In this document: positions 8,088 through 19,005 of the stretch, piece after piece
How the letters are laid out: each line of letters starts with the position of its first letter
How positions within the stretch are numbered: position 1 is the first letter of the stretch
NCBI RefSeq assembly: GCF_000007705.1
Contig: NC_005085.1
Location: 1,435,752-1,499,751 of the forward strand
DNA from: Chromobacterium violaceum ATCC 12472
GTDB taxonomy: Bacteria; Pseudomonadota; Gammaproteobacteria; Burkholderiales; Chromobacteriaceae
DNA length: 64,000 bases
Reading direction: 5' to 3'
The notes under the pieces: generated by a model
Database searches by the model: none
Told to the model about the DNA's origin: nothing
Seen by the model: the letters and a program-made list of their open reading frames with translations, nothing else
Translations under genes and position numbers: made by a program

Positions 8088-9335
8088 ATGCGGAACACTT
8101 CATACTGGATGCTTTTCCTTGGATTCACCAGCTTGTCCCAGATGGCCGCTGCGGGAGCGGTGGGGCAAACCCCGGGCATGACGAGCGGCACCACGCTGCC
8201 GACGGCTGCCCATCGCTTGGATATGTTCATCACCCCGGGAGCGGATCCGGGGCCCGCTTCCAATGTTTTCTGGTCGAACCAGCTCGACAGCCTGGGCGGG
8301 TACACCGGCATGCAGACCACCGAGCTGTCCGATGCCGAAGGCCATGGCAGGCAGTTCCTGTTCAGCCTGTGGGGGGCGACCGACGCGAGGCCGGGCACGC
8401 CGGCGAGCGCCGGGGTCGGCGCGGGCAGCTATTGCACCGTCAGCAAGACCGCCACCGACGGGGACAAGGGCGCGCAATGCCGTTATCGCTACGAATGGCA
8501 GGTCGGGCATACCTACCGCTTCCGCGTCACGCCCGACGAGAAACTGGGCAAGGGCTGGTACAAGAGCAATGTCACCGATGTCACGCCTGACGGCGACGGC
8601 GCCAGCTTCGACATCGGCAGCATCTACAAGCCTGCGTTTCCCGCCGACATACCAAGCGGCGACATCAAGCAATGGGTGGAGTATTTCGACTGGGGCAACC
8701 CTCGGACCACTTGCCTGTCCGTCGCCCGCAGCGATGTGAGGATGTCGGCCGAGGCTTTCGACGCTCAAGGCCGTCCGATCTATCTGCCGGCATACGCGAT
8801 GAGCGGGCAAAACAGCTGCCAGGACCAGCCGATGGCGATCAGGCCGACCTTTACCCGCATCGCCAGAGACGGCAGCGGCGTCAGAATGGAAGGTGCGACG
8901 AGCCAGACTGCCGAAGGATTCATCCGTTCTGCCGGCGGCTGCCTGATTTCTTCGCTGCCGCAGGGGGGAGTCGATCAGACCGTATCGATCGGCGCCTGCC
9001 CGACGAAACGAATGGTGGAGCAGAAAGGCGGCCGCTATTTCAGCCAGTACTTCTGGGTGCTGGCCGCCGATGGCTCCATCCAGCAGAAATCCAGTCAATG
9101 TCTGACCGCGAAGACCGGAAGCCGGGCGATCGTCGTCAGCGCTTGCGCGCCGGGCCAGGCCGCGCAGCGCTGGCGGGTTGCCGGGTCGACGGACGGCGAC
9201 GGGCAAAGCGTCCGCCTCGTTTCCGGCCTGTCCGGTTTGTGCCTGGGGCGGGAGGGCAGTGGGCTGGCCGGCATGAGCGCGTGCACGGACAAGGATGTCT
9301 TGTGGACCGTGCCGGGCAAGAGTTTCCAGTACTAA
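8088..9335 (+). CDS. secreted DUF3472-like/ricin-lectin protein, paralogue of the 5494 gene
   Basis: This 415-residue protein has an N-terminal signal peptide (about residues 1-22). Its architecture repeats that of the first lectin: NVFWSNQLDSLGGYTGMQ, FLFSLWGATDARPG, GSYCTVS, VEYFDWGNPRTTCLS, then a Cys-rich ricin-type trefoil with AAQRW near the end. Identity looks moderate, so the pair is an old duplication. The C-terminal half is longer than in the first copy. It is followed by a small secreted protein on the same strand, possibly co-transcribed. An exported glycan-binding role is inferred; no catalytic motif is visible. Confidence 0.78.
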   Translation: MRNTSYWMLFLGFTSLSQMAAAGAVGQTPGMTSGTTLPTAAHRLDMFITPGADPGPASNVFWSNQLDSLGGYTGMQTTELSDAEGHGRQFLFSLWGATDARPGTPASAGVGAGSYCTVSKTATDGDKGAQCRYRYEWQVGHTYRFRVTPDEKLGKGWYKSNVTDVTPDGDGASFDIGSIYKPAFPADIPSGDIKQWVEYFDWGNPRTTCLSVARSDVRMSAEAFDAQGRPIYLPAYAMSGQNSCQDQPMAIRPTFTRIARDGSGVRMEGATSQTAEGFIRSAGGCLISSLPQGGVDQTVSIGACPTKRMVEQKGGRYFSQYFWVLAADGSIQQKSSQCLTAKTGSRAIVVSACAPGQAAQRWRVAGSTDGDGQSVRLVSGLSGLCLGREGSGLAGMSACTDKDVLWTVPGKSFQY

Positions 9336-9409
9336 AACCTTCGGCATCAAGCCGCCCGTGGCGCGCCGAGCCGGCGCGCTCCCTTTTGCCAACGCCATGG
9401 AGTCCATCA

Positions 9410-9820
9410 ATGAAAACACCGATCGCCAGCCTGCTGGCCATCCTGAGCCTTCCCGCCGCCGCGTGCAGCCTTCCCCAGCAGTTGGACGGCAAAACGTTCA
9501 TCAATGTGGCGGACCCGGCGTTCTCGCCCGGCAATCCCAACGCGGGGACCATCATGAAGCTGAGATTTTCGAAAGACGACTATGAGAACAAGATCCTGAC
9601 CCGAAACCTGGTCGTCCACGGGCAGTACCGGTATCGCAGGCTTCATGACACGGTCGGTTTCGTTGAGGCCAGCGAAAACTATGGCGGGCAGCCCACCCGC
9701 TACACGCTGGTGTTGACCTGCTTGAACGACTATTCCGGCACCGCGGTGTTTACCCAAACGCAGGGCGCCGTTCCACCGGACAACCGCCAGAACACGGTGC
9801 GCTACACGATAGAACAATAA
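9410..9820 (+). CDS. small secreted protein or lipoprotein of unknown function
   Basis: This 136-residue protein starts at ATG 9410. The first 19 residues are a signal peptide ending LPAAAC, which could be a weak lipobox (Cys acylation) or a signal-peptidase I site. The mature part (about 117 residues) is predicted beta-rich, with a second Cys in LVLTCLND and a charged [12 protein letters not shown] segment. I recognise no family. It lies 74 bases after the second lectin with no terminator between them, so the two may be expressed together. A longer in-frame reading from upstream overlaps the lectin and is not credible. Confidence 0.65.
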   Translation: MKTPIASLLAILSLPAAACSLPQQLDGKTFINVADPAFSPGNPNAGTIMKLRFSKDDYENKILTRNLVVHGQYRYRRLHDTVGFVEASENYGGQPTRYTLVLTCLNDYSGTAVFTQTQGAVPPDNRQNTVRYTIEQ

Positions 9821-9959
9821 CGGACCCGAGCGCGGCATGGGCGATGCCAGCCGCCGGCCGGCGGCTGGATGCGGGCAGACGGGATAATTCGCCGATGCCG
9901 CGGGCGACGCCTGATCGATGCGCGCCGAAGACAGATGCGTATCGCGAGGCAAACCGTTG

Positions 9960-9965
9960 TATAAT
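9960..9965 (+). promoter_or_regulatory. putative -10 element for rimO
   Basis: A perfect TATAAT lies 34 bases ahead of the preferred rimO start. No good -35 is seen at the right spacing, so this is a weak call. Confidence 0.35.
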
Positions 9966-9999
9966 CGCGCGATTTTGTTTTCGCCCCAAGATGTTGAAC

Positions 10000-11316
10000 A
10001 TGAACAAGACTCCCCGCGTCGGATTCGTTTCGCTTGGCTGTCCCAAGGCCGCCAGCGATTCCGAGCAGATCCTGACCCGCCTTCGCGCCGAAGGCTATGA
10101 AATCGCGCCCTCCTACGATGGCGCCGACCTGGTGGTGGTGAACACCTGCGGCTTCATCGATTCCGCCGTCGAGGAGTCGCTGGACGCCATCGGCGAAGCG
10201 CTGAACGAGAACGGCAAAGTGATCGTCACCGGCTGTCTGGGGGCCAAGGGCGACGTGGTGCGCGACGTGCATCCGTCGGTCTTGGCCGTGACCGGACCGC
10301 ATGCCACCGAGGAAGTGATGAGCGCGGTGCATACCCACCTGCCCAAGCCGCACGACCCCTTCGTCGACCTGGTGCCGGACATCGGCGTGCGCCTGACGCC
10401 CAAGCATTACGCCTACCTGAAGATTTCCGAGGGCTGCAACCACCGCTGCACCTTCTGCATCATCCCGTCGATGCGCGGCGATCTGGAAAGCCGCCCCATC
10501 CATGACGTGCTGCGCGAGGCCGAAAGCCTGGCCAAGGCCGGCGTGAAAGAGATCCTGGTGATTTCGCAGGACACCTCGGCCTACGGCGTGGACACCAAGT
10601 ACAAGCTGGGCTTCCACAACGGCCGCCCGGTGAAGACCCGCATGACCGAGCTGTGCGAGGAGCTGGGCCGCCACGGCATCTGGGTGCGCCTGCATTACGT
10701 TTACCCGTACCCGCACGTGGACGAGGTGATTCCGCTGATGCGCGACGGCAAGATCCTGCCGTATCTCGACATCCCGTTCCAGCACGCCAGCCAGAAAGTG
10801 CTGAAGCTGATGAAGCGGCCGGCCAACAGCGACAACGTGCTGGCCCGCATCAAGAAGTGGCGCGAGATCTGCCCGGAACTGGTGATCCGCTCCACCTTCA
10901 TCGTCGGCTTCCCCGGCGAGACCGAGGAAGACTTCGAAGAATTGCTGGCGTTCATCCGCGAAGCGGAGCTGGACCGCGTCGGCTGCTTCACTTACTCCCC
11001 GGTCGAAGGCGCCACCGCCAACGAGTTGCCGAACCCGGTGCCGGAAGACGTGAAGGAAGCGCGCAAGGAGCGCTTCATGGCCGTGCAGGCCGAAATCAGC
11101 GCGCGCCGCCTGGAGCGCCGCGTCGGCCAGACCCTGCAAGTGCTGGTGGACGAGATCGACGACGAAGGCACCGCCGTTTGCCGCAGCTATGCCGACGCGC
11201 CGGAGATCGACGGCCTGGTGTTCGTCGAGGACGCCGCCGGCATGCAGCCGGGCGAGTTCTACCAGGTGGAAATCGTCGACTGCAGCGAGCACGACCTGTG
11301 GGGCGAGCGCCGCTGA
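10000..11316 (+). CDS. rimO: ribosomal protein uS12 methylthiotransferase RimO
   Basis: RimO is a radical-SAM enzyme that methylthiolates the conserved Asp of ribosomal protein S12. Its 438 residues show the UPF0004 domain with three cluster Cys ([30 protein letters not shown]), the radical-SAM CNHRCTFC motif near residue 146 followed by IIPSMRG, and a C-terminal TRAM domain. Length is typical. The start is either ATG 10000 ([10 protein letters not shown]) or ATG 9991 three codons earlier; neither has a strong ribosome binding site. It is monocistronic, with a terminator directly after it. Confidence 0.95.
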   Translation: MNKTPRVGFVSLGCPKAASDSEQILTRLRAEGYEIAPSYDGADLVVVNTCGFIDSAVEESLDAIGEALNENGKVIVTGCLGAKGDVVRDVHPSVLAVTGPHATEEVMSAVHTHLPKPHDPFVDLVPDIGVRLTPKHYAYLKISEGCNHRCTFCIIPSMRGDLESRPIHDVLREAESLAKAGVKEILVISQDTSAYGVDTKYKLGFHNGRPVKTRMTELCEELGRHGIWVRLHYVYPYPHVDEVIPLMRDGKILPYLDIPFQHASQKVLKLMKRPANSDNVLARIKKWREICPELVIRSTFIVGFPGETEEDFEELLAFIREAELDRVGCFTYSPVEGATANELPNPVPEDVKEARKERFMAVQAEISARRLERRVGQTLQVLVDEIDDEGTAVCRSYADAPEIDGLVFVEDAAGMQPGEFYQVEIVDCSEHDLWGERR

Positions 11317-11340
11317 GGCGCGGCTCGCTGGCAGGCCAAG

Positions 11341-11370
11341 GCGCCGGGTTTCGACCCGGCGCTTTTTTTT
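11341..11370 (+). terminator. rho-independent terminator of rimO
   Basis: GCGCCGGGT-TTCG-ACCCGGCGC is followed by eight T. Confidence 0.9.
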
Positions 11371-11466
11371 ATTTCGGATGCGGTAGATTTTTTGACATTC
11401 CAGCCCTTGTCGCGGAAGGGTTGACGGTATAATGGCCGACAGCTTATGACGAGGCCATGTTTGTCA

Positions 11467-13974
11467 ATGTCCTATCCGATTCAAACCCTGGCCGGCATCG
11501 CCTCTTGCGATCTCCTGTGCTGCCCCCCGTCTCTGCCCATCCGCGAAGCCGCCAGCCGGATGATGGCGGCCGCCTGCAGCTCCATCGTGGTGCGGGACGA
11601 GAAGGGCGCGGTGCTGGGGCTGTGGACCGAGTCCGACGCGCTGGAGGCCTCGCTGGGGCGGCGCGACCCCGACCTGCCGGTGGGACAGGCGGTCAGCGCG
11701 CAGCTGGCCAGCCTGCCGCACGACATGCCGCTGCAGGACGCGGTGGAAGCATTCCGCCGCCGCCAGCTGCGCCACGCGCTGGTGTGGAAAGGCGGCCAGC
11801 CGCTGGGGATCGTCACCCTGACCGACATCGTCCGCAATCAGGGTCTGGAATCTTTCCTGCTGGTCAAGCGCATCCGCGATCTGCCCGGGCCGCCGGCGCG
11901 CGCGCTGCCGGCCGCGGCCGGGCCGCGCGAGGCGATGAGCCTGATGCGCGAGCAGGGCCTGTCGGCGCTGGCCGTGGCGCTGGACGACGGCGGGCACGGC
12001 ATCGTCACCCAGCGCGACGTGCTGCGCTGGCTGGCTTCCGACCAGTTGCCCCCCACGCTGGGCGAGGGATGCCGCCGGCCGTTGATCGGCGTGTCGGAAT
12101 ACTCCAGCCTCTTGCAGGCGCGGCGCCTGCTGCAGCAGCACAATATCCGCCACCTGGCGGTGTTCGGCGACGACGGCGGCCTGCTCAGGCTGCTGGGCTT
12201 CGACGACATCGTGCAGGGCATCGAGCACGAATACCTGCACGAGCTGAACGAGGCGCTGCGCCAGCGCGACGAAGCGCTGCAGCAGTCGCGGCACAGCCTG
12301 CTGCTGGCTGATAAGGTATTCGAGTCGACGATGGAAGGCATCATCATCACCGACCGCAACGGCGTGATCCAGTCGGTGAATCCCGCTTTCGCCCGCATCA
12401 CCGGCTACAGCCGCGAGGAGGCGCTGGGCCAGACGCCGGCCCTGCTGAAGTCCGGCAAGCAGCCGCCCGAGTTCTACCAGCAACTGTGGCGCAGCCTGCT
12501 GCGCGACGGCCGCTGGCAGGGCGAGGTGGTGAACCGGCGCAAGGGCGGACTGCTGTACACCGAGCATCTGAGCATCACCGCCATCCGCGACGCGGCCGGC
12601 GAATGCCTGCATTACGTGGCGGTATTCTCCGACATCACCCAGCGCAAGCAGGCCGAGGAAAGGCTGCACTTCCTGGCCAACCACGACGCCTTGACCAGCC
12701 TGCCCAACCGCACGCTGTTCCTGGAAAAGCTGCAGGGCGCGGTGGAGCGGGCCGGGCTGGGCGGCCAGCGGCTGGCGCTGCTGTTCATCGATCTGGACCG
12801 CTTCAAGCTGGTCAACGACACGCTGGGCCATTACGCCGGCGACCAGCTGCTGATCCACATCGCGCGCCAGCTGCAGTCGCGGCTGCTGCCGGGCGAGACC
12901 GTGGCCAGGCTGGGCGGCGACGAATTCACGCTGCTGCTGGAAGGCGTGGGCGGCGAGGCCCAGGTGGCGGCGCGGGCGCAGGCGATGCTGGACGCGATCA
13001 CCGAGCTGTCCGGCGTGGCCGGCCAGCAGATGTTCATCTCCGCCAGCATAGGCATCAGCATGTTCCCGCTGGACGGCCGCGACGCCGACACGCTGCTGGT
13101 GCACGCCGACACCGCGATGTACCGCGCCAAGGACGGCGGCAAGAACGGTTTCCAGTTCTACACCCCGGACATGAACGCGCGCGCGCTGGAGCGGCTGAAG
13201 CTGGAGTACAGCCTGCACCGCGCGCTGGCGCAGCAGGAGCTGGAGCTGTGGTACCAGCCCAAGGTGGCGCTGGACAGCGGACAGCTGATCGGCGCGGAAG
13301 CGCTGCTGCGCTGGCGGCATCCCGAACTGGGCCTGGTGCCGCCGGACCGTTTCATTCCCATCGCCGAGGAGAGCGCGCTGATCGCGCAGATCGGCGCCTG
13401 GGTGCTGGAGACCGCCTGCGCCGACGCGCGCCGCTGGCGCAACGCCGGCCTGGCGCCGGGCCGGCTGGCGGTGAACGTGTCCGGCCGCCAGCTCAAGCAC
13501 GGCGATTTCGTCGCCGAGCTGGAGCAGGCGCTGGCGCGGCATGGCCTGGACAGCGACGCGCTGGAGCTGGAGATCACCGAAAGCGTGGTGATGGAGGACG
13601 CCGGCGGCATGGTGGACACGTTGTTCCGGCTGCAGAAGCTGGGCATGTATTTGTCCATCGACGACTTCGGCACCGGCTATTCATCGTTGTCTTACCTGAA
13701 GCGCCTGCCGGTGCGCGGACTGAAGATAGACCGCTCCTTCATCGACGACCTGCACTGCGACGGCGACGACGCCGCCATCACCCGCGCCATCATCTCCATC
13801 GCCCGCAGCCTGGGGCTGGACGTGGTGGCGGAGGGGGTGGAGGAGGAGGCGCAGCGGCGCTTTCTGCTGGAGCAGGGCTGCAACTGCGCGCAGGGCTATC
13901 TGTTCAGCAAGCCGCTGCCGCGCGACGCCTACGAGGCGCTGCTGAGCCGCAGCGAGGTGGGCGCGGAGGCGTAA
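11467..13974 (+). CDS. CBS-CBS-CBS-CBS-PAS-GGDEF-EAL c-di-GMP signalling protein
   Basis: About 835 residues. Residues 1-265 hold four CBS modules (typical endings GIVTLTDIV and GIVTQRDVL), which bind adenine nucleotides in other proteins. A short coiled coil and a PAS domain follow (residues 275-395). Next is a GGDEF domain with intact GGDEF at 483-487 and an EAL domain with intact GAEALLRW (Glu611) and DDFGTGYSSL. Both the cyclase and phosphodiesterase signatures are preserved, so either activity is possible. There is no membrane segment. The start is uncertain: ATG 11446 or 11467. A TATAAT lies at 11428. It is monocistronic. Confidence 0.88.
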   Translation: MSYPIQTLAGIASCDLLCCPPSLPIREAASRMMAAACSSIVVRDEKGAVLGLWTESDALEASLGRRDPDLPVGQAVSAQLASLPHDMPLQDAVEAFRRRQLRHALVWKGGQPLGIVTLTDIVRNQGLESFLLVKRIRDLPGPPARALPAAAGPREAMSLMREQGLSALAVALDDGGHGIVTQRDVLRWLASDQLPPTLGEGCRRPLIGVSEYSSLLQARRLLQQHNIRHLAVFGDDGGLLRLLGFDDIVQGIEHEYLHELNEALRQRDEALQQSRHSLLLADKVFESTMEGIIITDRNGVIQSVNPAFARITGYSREEALGQTPALLKSGKQPPEFYQQLWRSLLRDGRWQGEVVNRRKGGLLYTEHLSITAIRDAAGECLHYVAVFSDITQRKQAEERLHFLANHDALTSLPNRTLFLEKLQGAVERAGLGGQRLALLFIDLDRFKLVNDTLGHYAGDQLLIHIARQLQSRLLPGETVARLGGDEFTLLLEGVGGEAQVAARAQAMLDAITELSGVAGQQMFISASIGISMFPLDGRDADTLLVHADTAMYRAKDGGKNGFQFYTPDMNARALERLKLEYSLHRALAQQELELWYQPKVALDSGQLIGAEALLRWRHPELGLVPPDRFIPIAEESALIAQIGAWVLETACADARRWRNAGLAPGRLAVNVSGRQLKHGDFVAELEQALARHGLDSDALELEITESVVMEDAGGMVDTLFRLQKLGMYLSIDDFGTGYSSLSYLKRLPVRGLKIDRSFIDDLHCDGDDAAITRAIISIARSLGLDVVAEGVEEEAQRRFLLEQGCNCAQGYLFSKPLPRDAYEALLSRSEVGAEA

Positions 13975-14002
13975 AAAAACCGGCGCCTTTCGGCGCCGGT
14001 TT
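13973..14002. terminator. bidirectional rho-independent terminator
   Basis: ACCGGCGCC-TTTC-GGCGCCGGT is flanked by A and T runs. It lies between the convergent ends of the GGDEF-EAL gene and serS. Confidence 0.85.
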
Positions 14003-14019
14003 CATCGGCAGGGCCAAGC

Positions 14020-16637
<2,618 letters not shown>

Positions 16638-16897
16638 GGCGCGATTTCGGCGGGATGGGGCGGAGAAACAGTATACCAGTTGGGGACAGGCATGAAAAAA
16701 GCGCCGGCCAGGCGCTTTTTGCTTGCATGTCGATGGAATGAAGGTACGCTATGGCTGCTGACCTAGCCTAAGCCTTGCTGTTGAGGAAGCTTGGCGTTCA
16801 GCATCAGGGGCGAGCAGTGTCGGACCCTTGTGCATGGGACGATTTGCCAAGGCCTGGCGGGGTTTGCCGTGCTGATTTGAACGCCGCTTCATGACTG
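16638..16897. other. intergenic region between rarA and the CRISPR leader
   Basis: No gene is supported here. It holds the rarA promoter region, a stand-alone terminator-like hairpin at 16695-16720 and about 180 bases of featureless sequence before the conserved leader. Confidence 0.5.
16695..16720. terminator. stand-alone bidirectional terminator-like hairpin
   Basis: A6-GCGCC-GGCCA-GGCGC-T5 can terminate in either direction. No gene ends just before it on either strand. It may insulate rarA from the CRISPR locus or be left over from a lost gene. Confidence 0.6.
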
Positions 16898-16959
16898 GGA
16901 AAATCGGTAGAATTTTAGATCGGGTTTTTGTCTTTAAAAATCAGTAGCTTGAAAATGGT
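16898..16959 (+). promoter_or_regulatory. CRISPR leader, array 1
   Basis: This AT-rich stretch directly precedes the first repeat. It is nearly the same as the leader of array 2 (25495-25556), sharing AAAATCGGTAGA, GGGTTTTTGTC and TTTAAAAATCAG blocks. Positions 16939-16951 (AATCAG-TAGC-TTG) match an IHF site with one mismatch; IHF bends the leader during spacer uptake in E. coli type I-E systems. Confidence 0.75.
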
Positions 16960-18273
16960 GTGCTCCCCCACGCACGTGGGGATGAACCAGCAGAAGAAAG
17001 CCGACAAGGCAGCGCCCGCCGCGTGCTCCCCCACGCACGTGGGGATGAACCGGAGGAGTACGAGGCTGCTCGCCGGTCGACGCAGTGCTCCCCACGCACG
17101 TGGGGATGAACCGCCGACCGGATCCCGCGCGGCGTCTGAATCGAGGTGCTCCCCACGCACGTGGGGATGAACCGTCGCCCATCTCCTCGCGGCGATGCTT
17201 CTTGCCGTGCTCCCCACGCACGTGGGGATGAACCGCGCCGGCCTCGCAGCCGGCAAACCGCCGAGTCGTGTTCCCCACGTACGTGGGGATGAACCGGGTG
17301 GGAATCAGCCGGGCGCGATTGTGGGCGTGTGTTCCCCACGTACGTGGGGATGAACCGCTTGAGAGCAATCCGTTGACCTGGAAACCGATGTGTTCCCCAC
17401 GTACGTGGGGATGAACCGCTCCATGGCCTGGCCGTAATCGATGGCATTGAGTGTTCCCCACGTACGTGGGGATGAACCGAAATCCACCACCGCGACCGAT
17501 AGCGCCACCCGGTGTTCCCCACGTACGTGGGGATGAACCGTTCACGGTGAGCACGCCCTCGCAGGTAATCAGGTGTTCCCCACGTACGTGGGGATGAACC
17601 GTGATCCGGGCGGAATACAACCACCACGGCCGGGTGTTCCCCACGTACGTGGGGATGAACCGCTCCAGACTGGTCGTATACACCTGACGGATATGTGTTC
17701 CCCACGTACGTGGGGATGAACCGAGCTCGCTGAGCTGTTCCGCCTCATCCTCGTAGTGTTCCCCACGTACGTGGGGATGAACCGGCTGGCACGACGCTTG
17801 GCGCGATTGTGAAGAAGTGTTCCCCACGTACGTGGGGATGAACCGGTCGTTACTGCAACGGAGGCAAAACAGCATCAGTGTTCCCCACGCACGTGGGGAT
17901 GAACCGTGCGGCAGACCAAGCCGACCGACAAACCGGTCGTGTTCCCCACGCACGTGGGGATGAACCGGCGAGACGATCATCTTGCCGCAACGGCGCGGAA
18001 GTGTTCCCCACGCACGTGGGGATGAACCGGCCTCCCACTCAGCAGGGCCCGCCGGCTCGTGGTGTTCCCCACGCACGTGGGGATGAACCGTCGTCGATCT
18101 CTATCACACCGGTCGCCGTGGCGTGTTCCCCACGCACGTGGGGATGAACCGCAATCGCACCAAGGCGTCGGCCGACAACATCAGTGTTCCCCACGCACGT
18201 GGGGATGAGCCAAAGCCAGTGCCTCAAGGCTTGAGGGTTCGAGAATATTCCCCACGGTTGTGGGGATGAGTGA
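16960..18273 (+). CRISPR. CRISPR array 1, type I-E-like, 22 repeats
   Basis: The repeat is 29 bases, GTGTTCCCCACG-nn-CGTGGGGATGAACCG, on a 61-62 base period with 32-33 base spacers. From the leader: repeats 1-2 have GTGCTC, an extra C (30 bases) and loop CA; repeats 3-5 have GTGCTC and CA; repeats 6-15 have GTGTTC and TA; repeats 16-20 have GTGTTC and CA. Repeat 21 (18184) ends GATGAGCCA and repeat 22 (18245) is badly decayed, marking the old end. Repeat 1 ends in A rather than G. The stem CCCCACG/CGTGGGG and the decay at the right end fix transcription as left to right. I saw no identical spacers. No cas gene is in the window. Confidence 0.97.
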
Positions 18274-18326
18274 CGGGGGACGGCTGGAGTGGCGTCGCGG
18301 CGCTGCCAGTCCGGCCGCGTCCGGCA

Positions 18327-18357
18327 ACAAAAAAGCGCCCCGTGGGGCGCTTTTTTT
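18327..18357. terminator. bidirectional terminator between CRISPR array 1 and efp
   Basis: An A-tract, GCGCCCC-GT-GGGGCGC and T7. It terminates efp (minus) and could also stop CRISPR transcription (plus). Confidence 0.85.
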
Positions 18358-18378
18358 CTGCACAACGAGTAAGAAGGC

Positions 18379-18942
18379 TTAGGCGCGCTTCTTGAATTCG
18401 TTGGTGCGGGTGTCGATTTCGATCTTTTCGCCGGTGTTGACGAAGGCCGGAACCTGAACTTCGAAGGTGGTGCCTACCAGGCGGGCCGGCTTCAGCACTT
18501 TGCCCGAGGTGTCGCCGCGCACGGCCGGCTCGGTGTATTCCACTTCGCGGATCACGGTGGTCGGCAGTTCCACGGAGATGGCCTTGCCGTCGTAGAAGGT
18601 TACCTGGCACACGTCTTCCATGCCGTCGACGATGTAGTTGATGGTGTCGCCCAGGTTGTCGGCTTCCACTTCGTACTGGTTGAATTCGGTGTCCATGAAC
18701 ACGTACATCGGGTCGGCGAAGTAGGAGTAGGTGCAGTCCTTGCGATCCAGCACCACTACGTCGAACTTGTCGTCCGCGCGGTATACGGCTTCGCTGCCGG
18801 CGCCGGTCAGCAGGTTCTTCATCTTCATCTTGACGACGGAGGCGTTGCGGCCGGACTTGCTGAATTCAGCCTTTTGAACAACCATCGGGTCGCTGCCGAC
18901 CATGAATACGTTGCCTGCGCGCAGTTCTTGTGCGGTTTTCAT
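18379..18942 (-). CDS. efp: elongation factor P (Arg32 type)
   Basis: EF-P (187 residues, three beta-barrel domains) relieves ribosome stalling at polyproline. The tip of domain I reads SKSGRNAS, with Arg at residue 32 where E. coli has Lys34. This is the EarP-dependent subclass, modified by rhamnose on Arg32, and earP lies directly upstream on the same strand, 63 bases away. The ATG at 18942 gives the canonical [12 protein letters not shown] start. Confidence 0.97.
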   Translation of the reverse strand: MKTAQELRAGNVFMVGSDPMVVQKAEFSKSGRNASVVKMKMKNLLTGAGSEAVYRADDKFDVVVLDRKDCTYSYFADPMYVFMDTEFNQYEVEADNLGDTINYIVDGMEDVCQVTFYDGKAISVELPTTVIREVEYTEPAVRGDTSGKVLKPARLVGTTFEVQVPAFVNTGEKIEIDTRTNEFKKRA

Positions 18943-19005
18943 GCTTGTCTAATTCCCAAACTCTTGAATTGAAGCCGGGAAAGATTCCCGACAAAACGCG
19001 GTATT

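Noticed and set aside
11392-11433. TTGACA and TTGACG as -35 partners of the TATAAT before the GGDEF-EAL gene
   Set aside because: Spacings of 30 and 1 bases are not workable for sigma-70.
16934-18076. Open frames through CRISPR array 1 with a repeating HPHVRGEH pattern
   Set aside because: Periodic translation of the repeats, not a protein; spurious repeat-derived proteins of this sort are a known annotation artefact.
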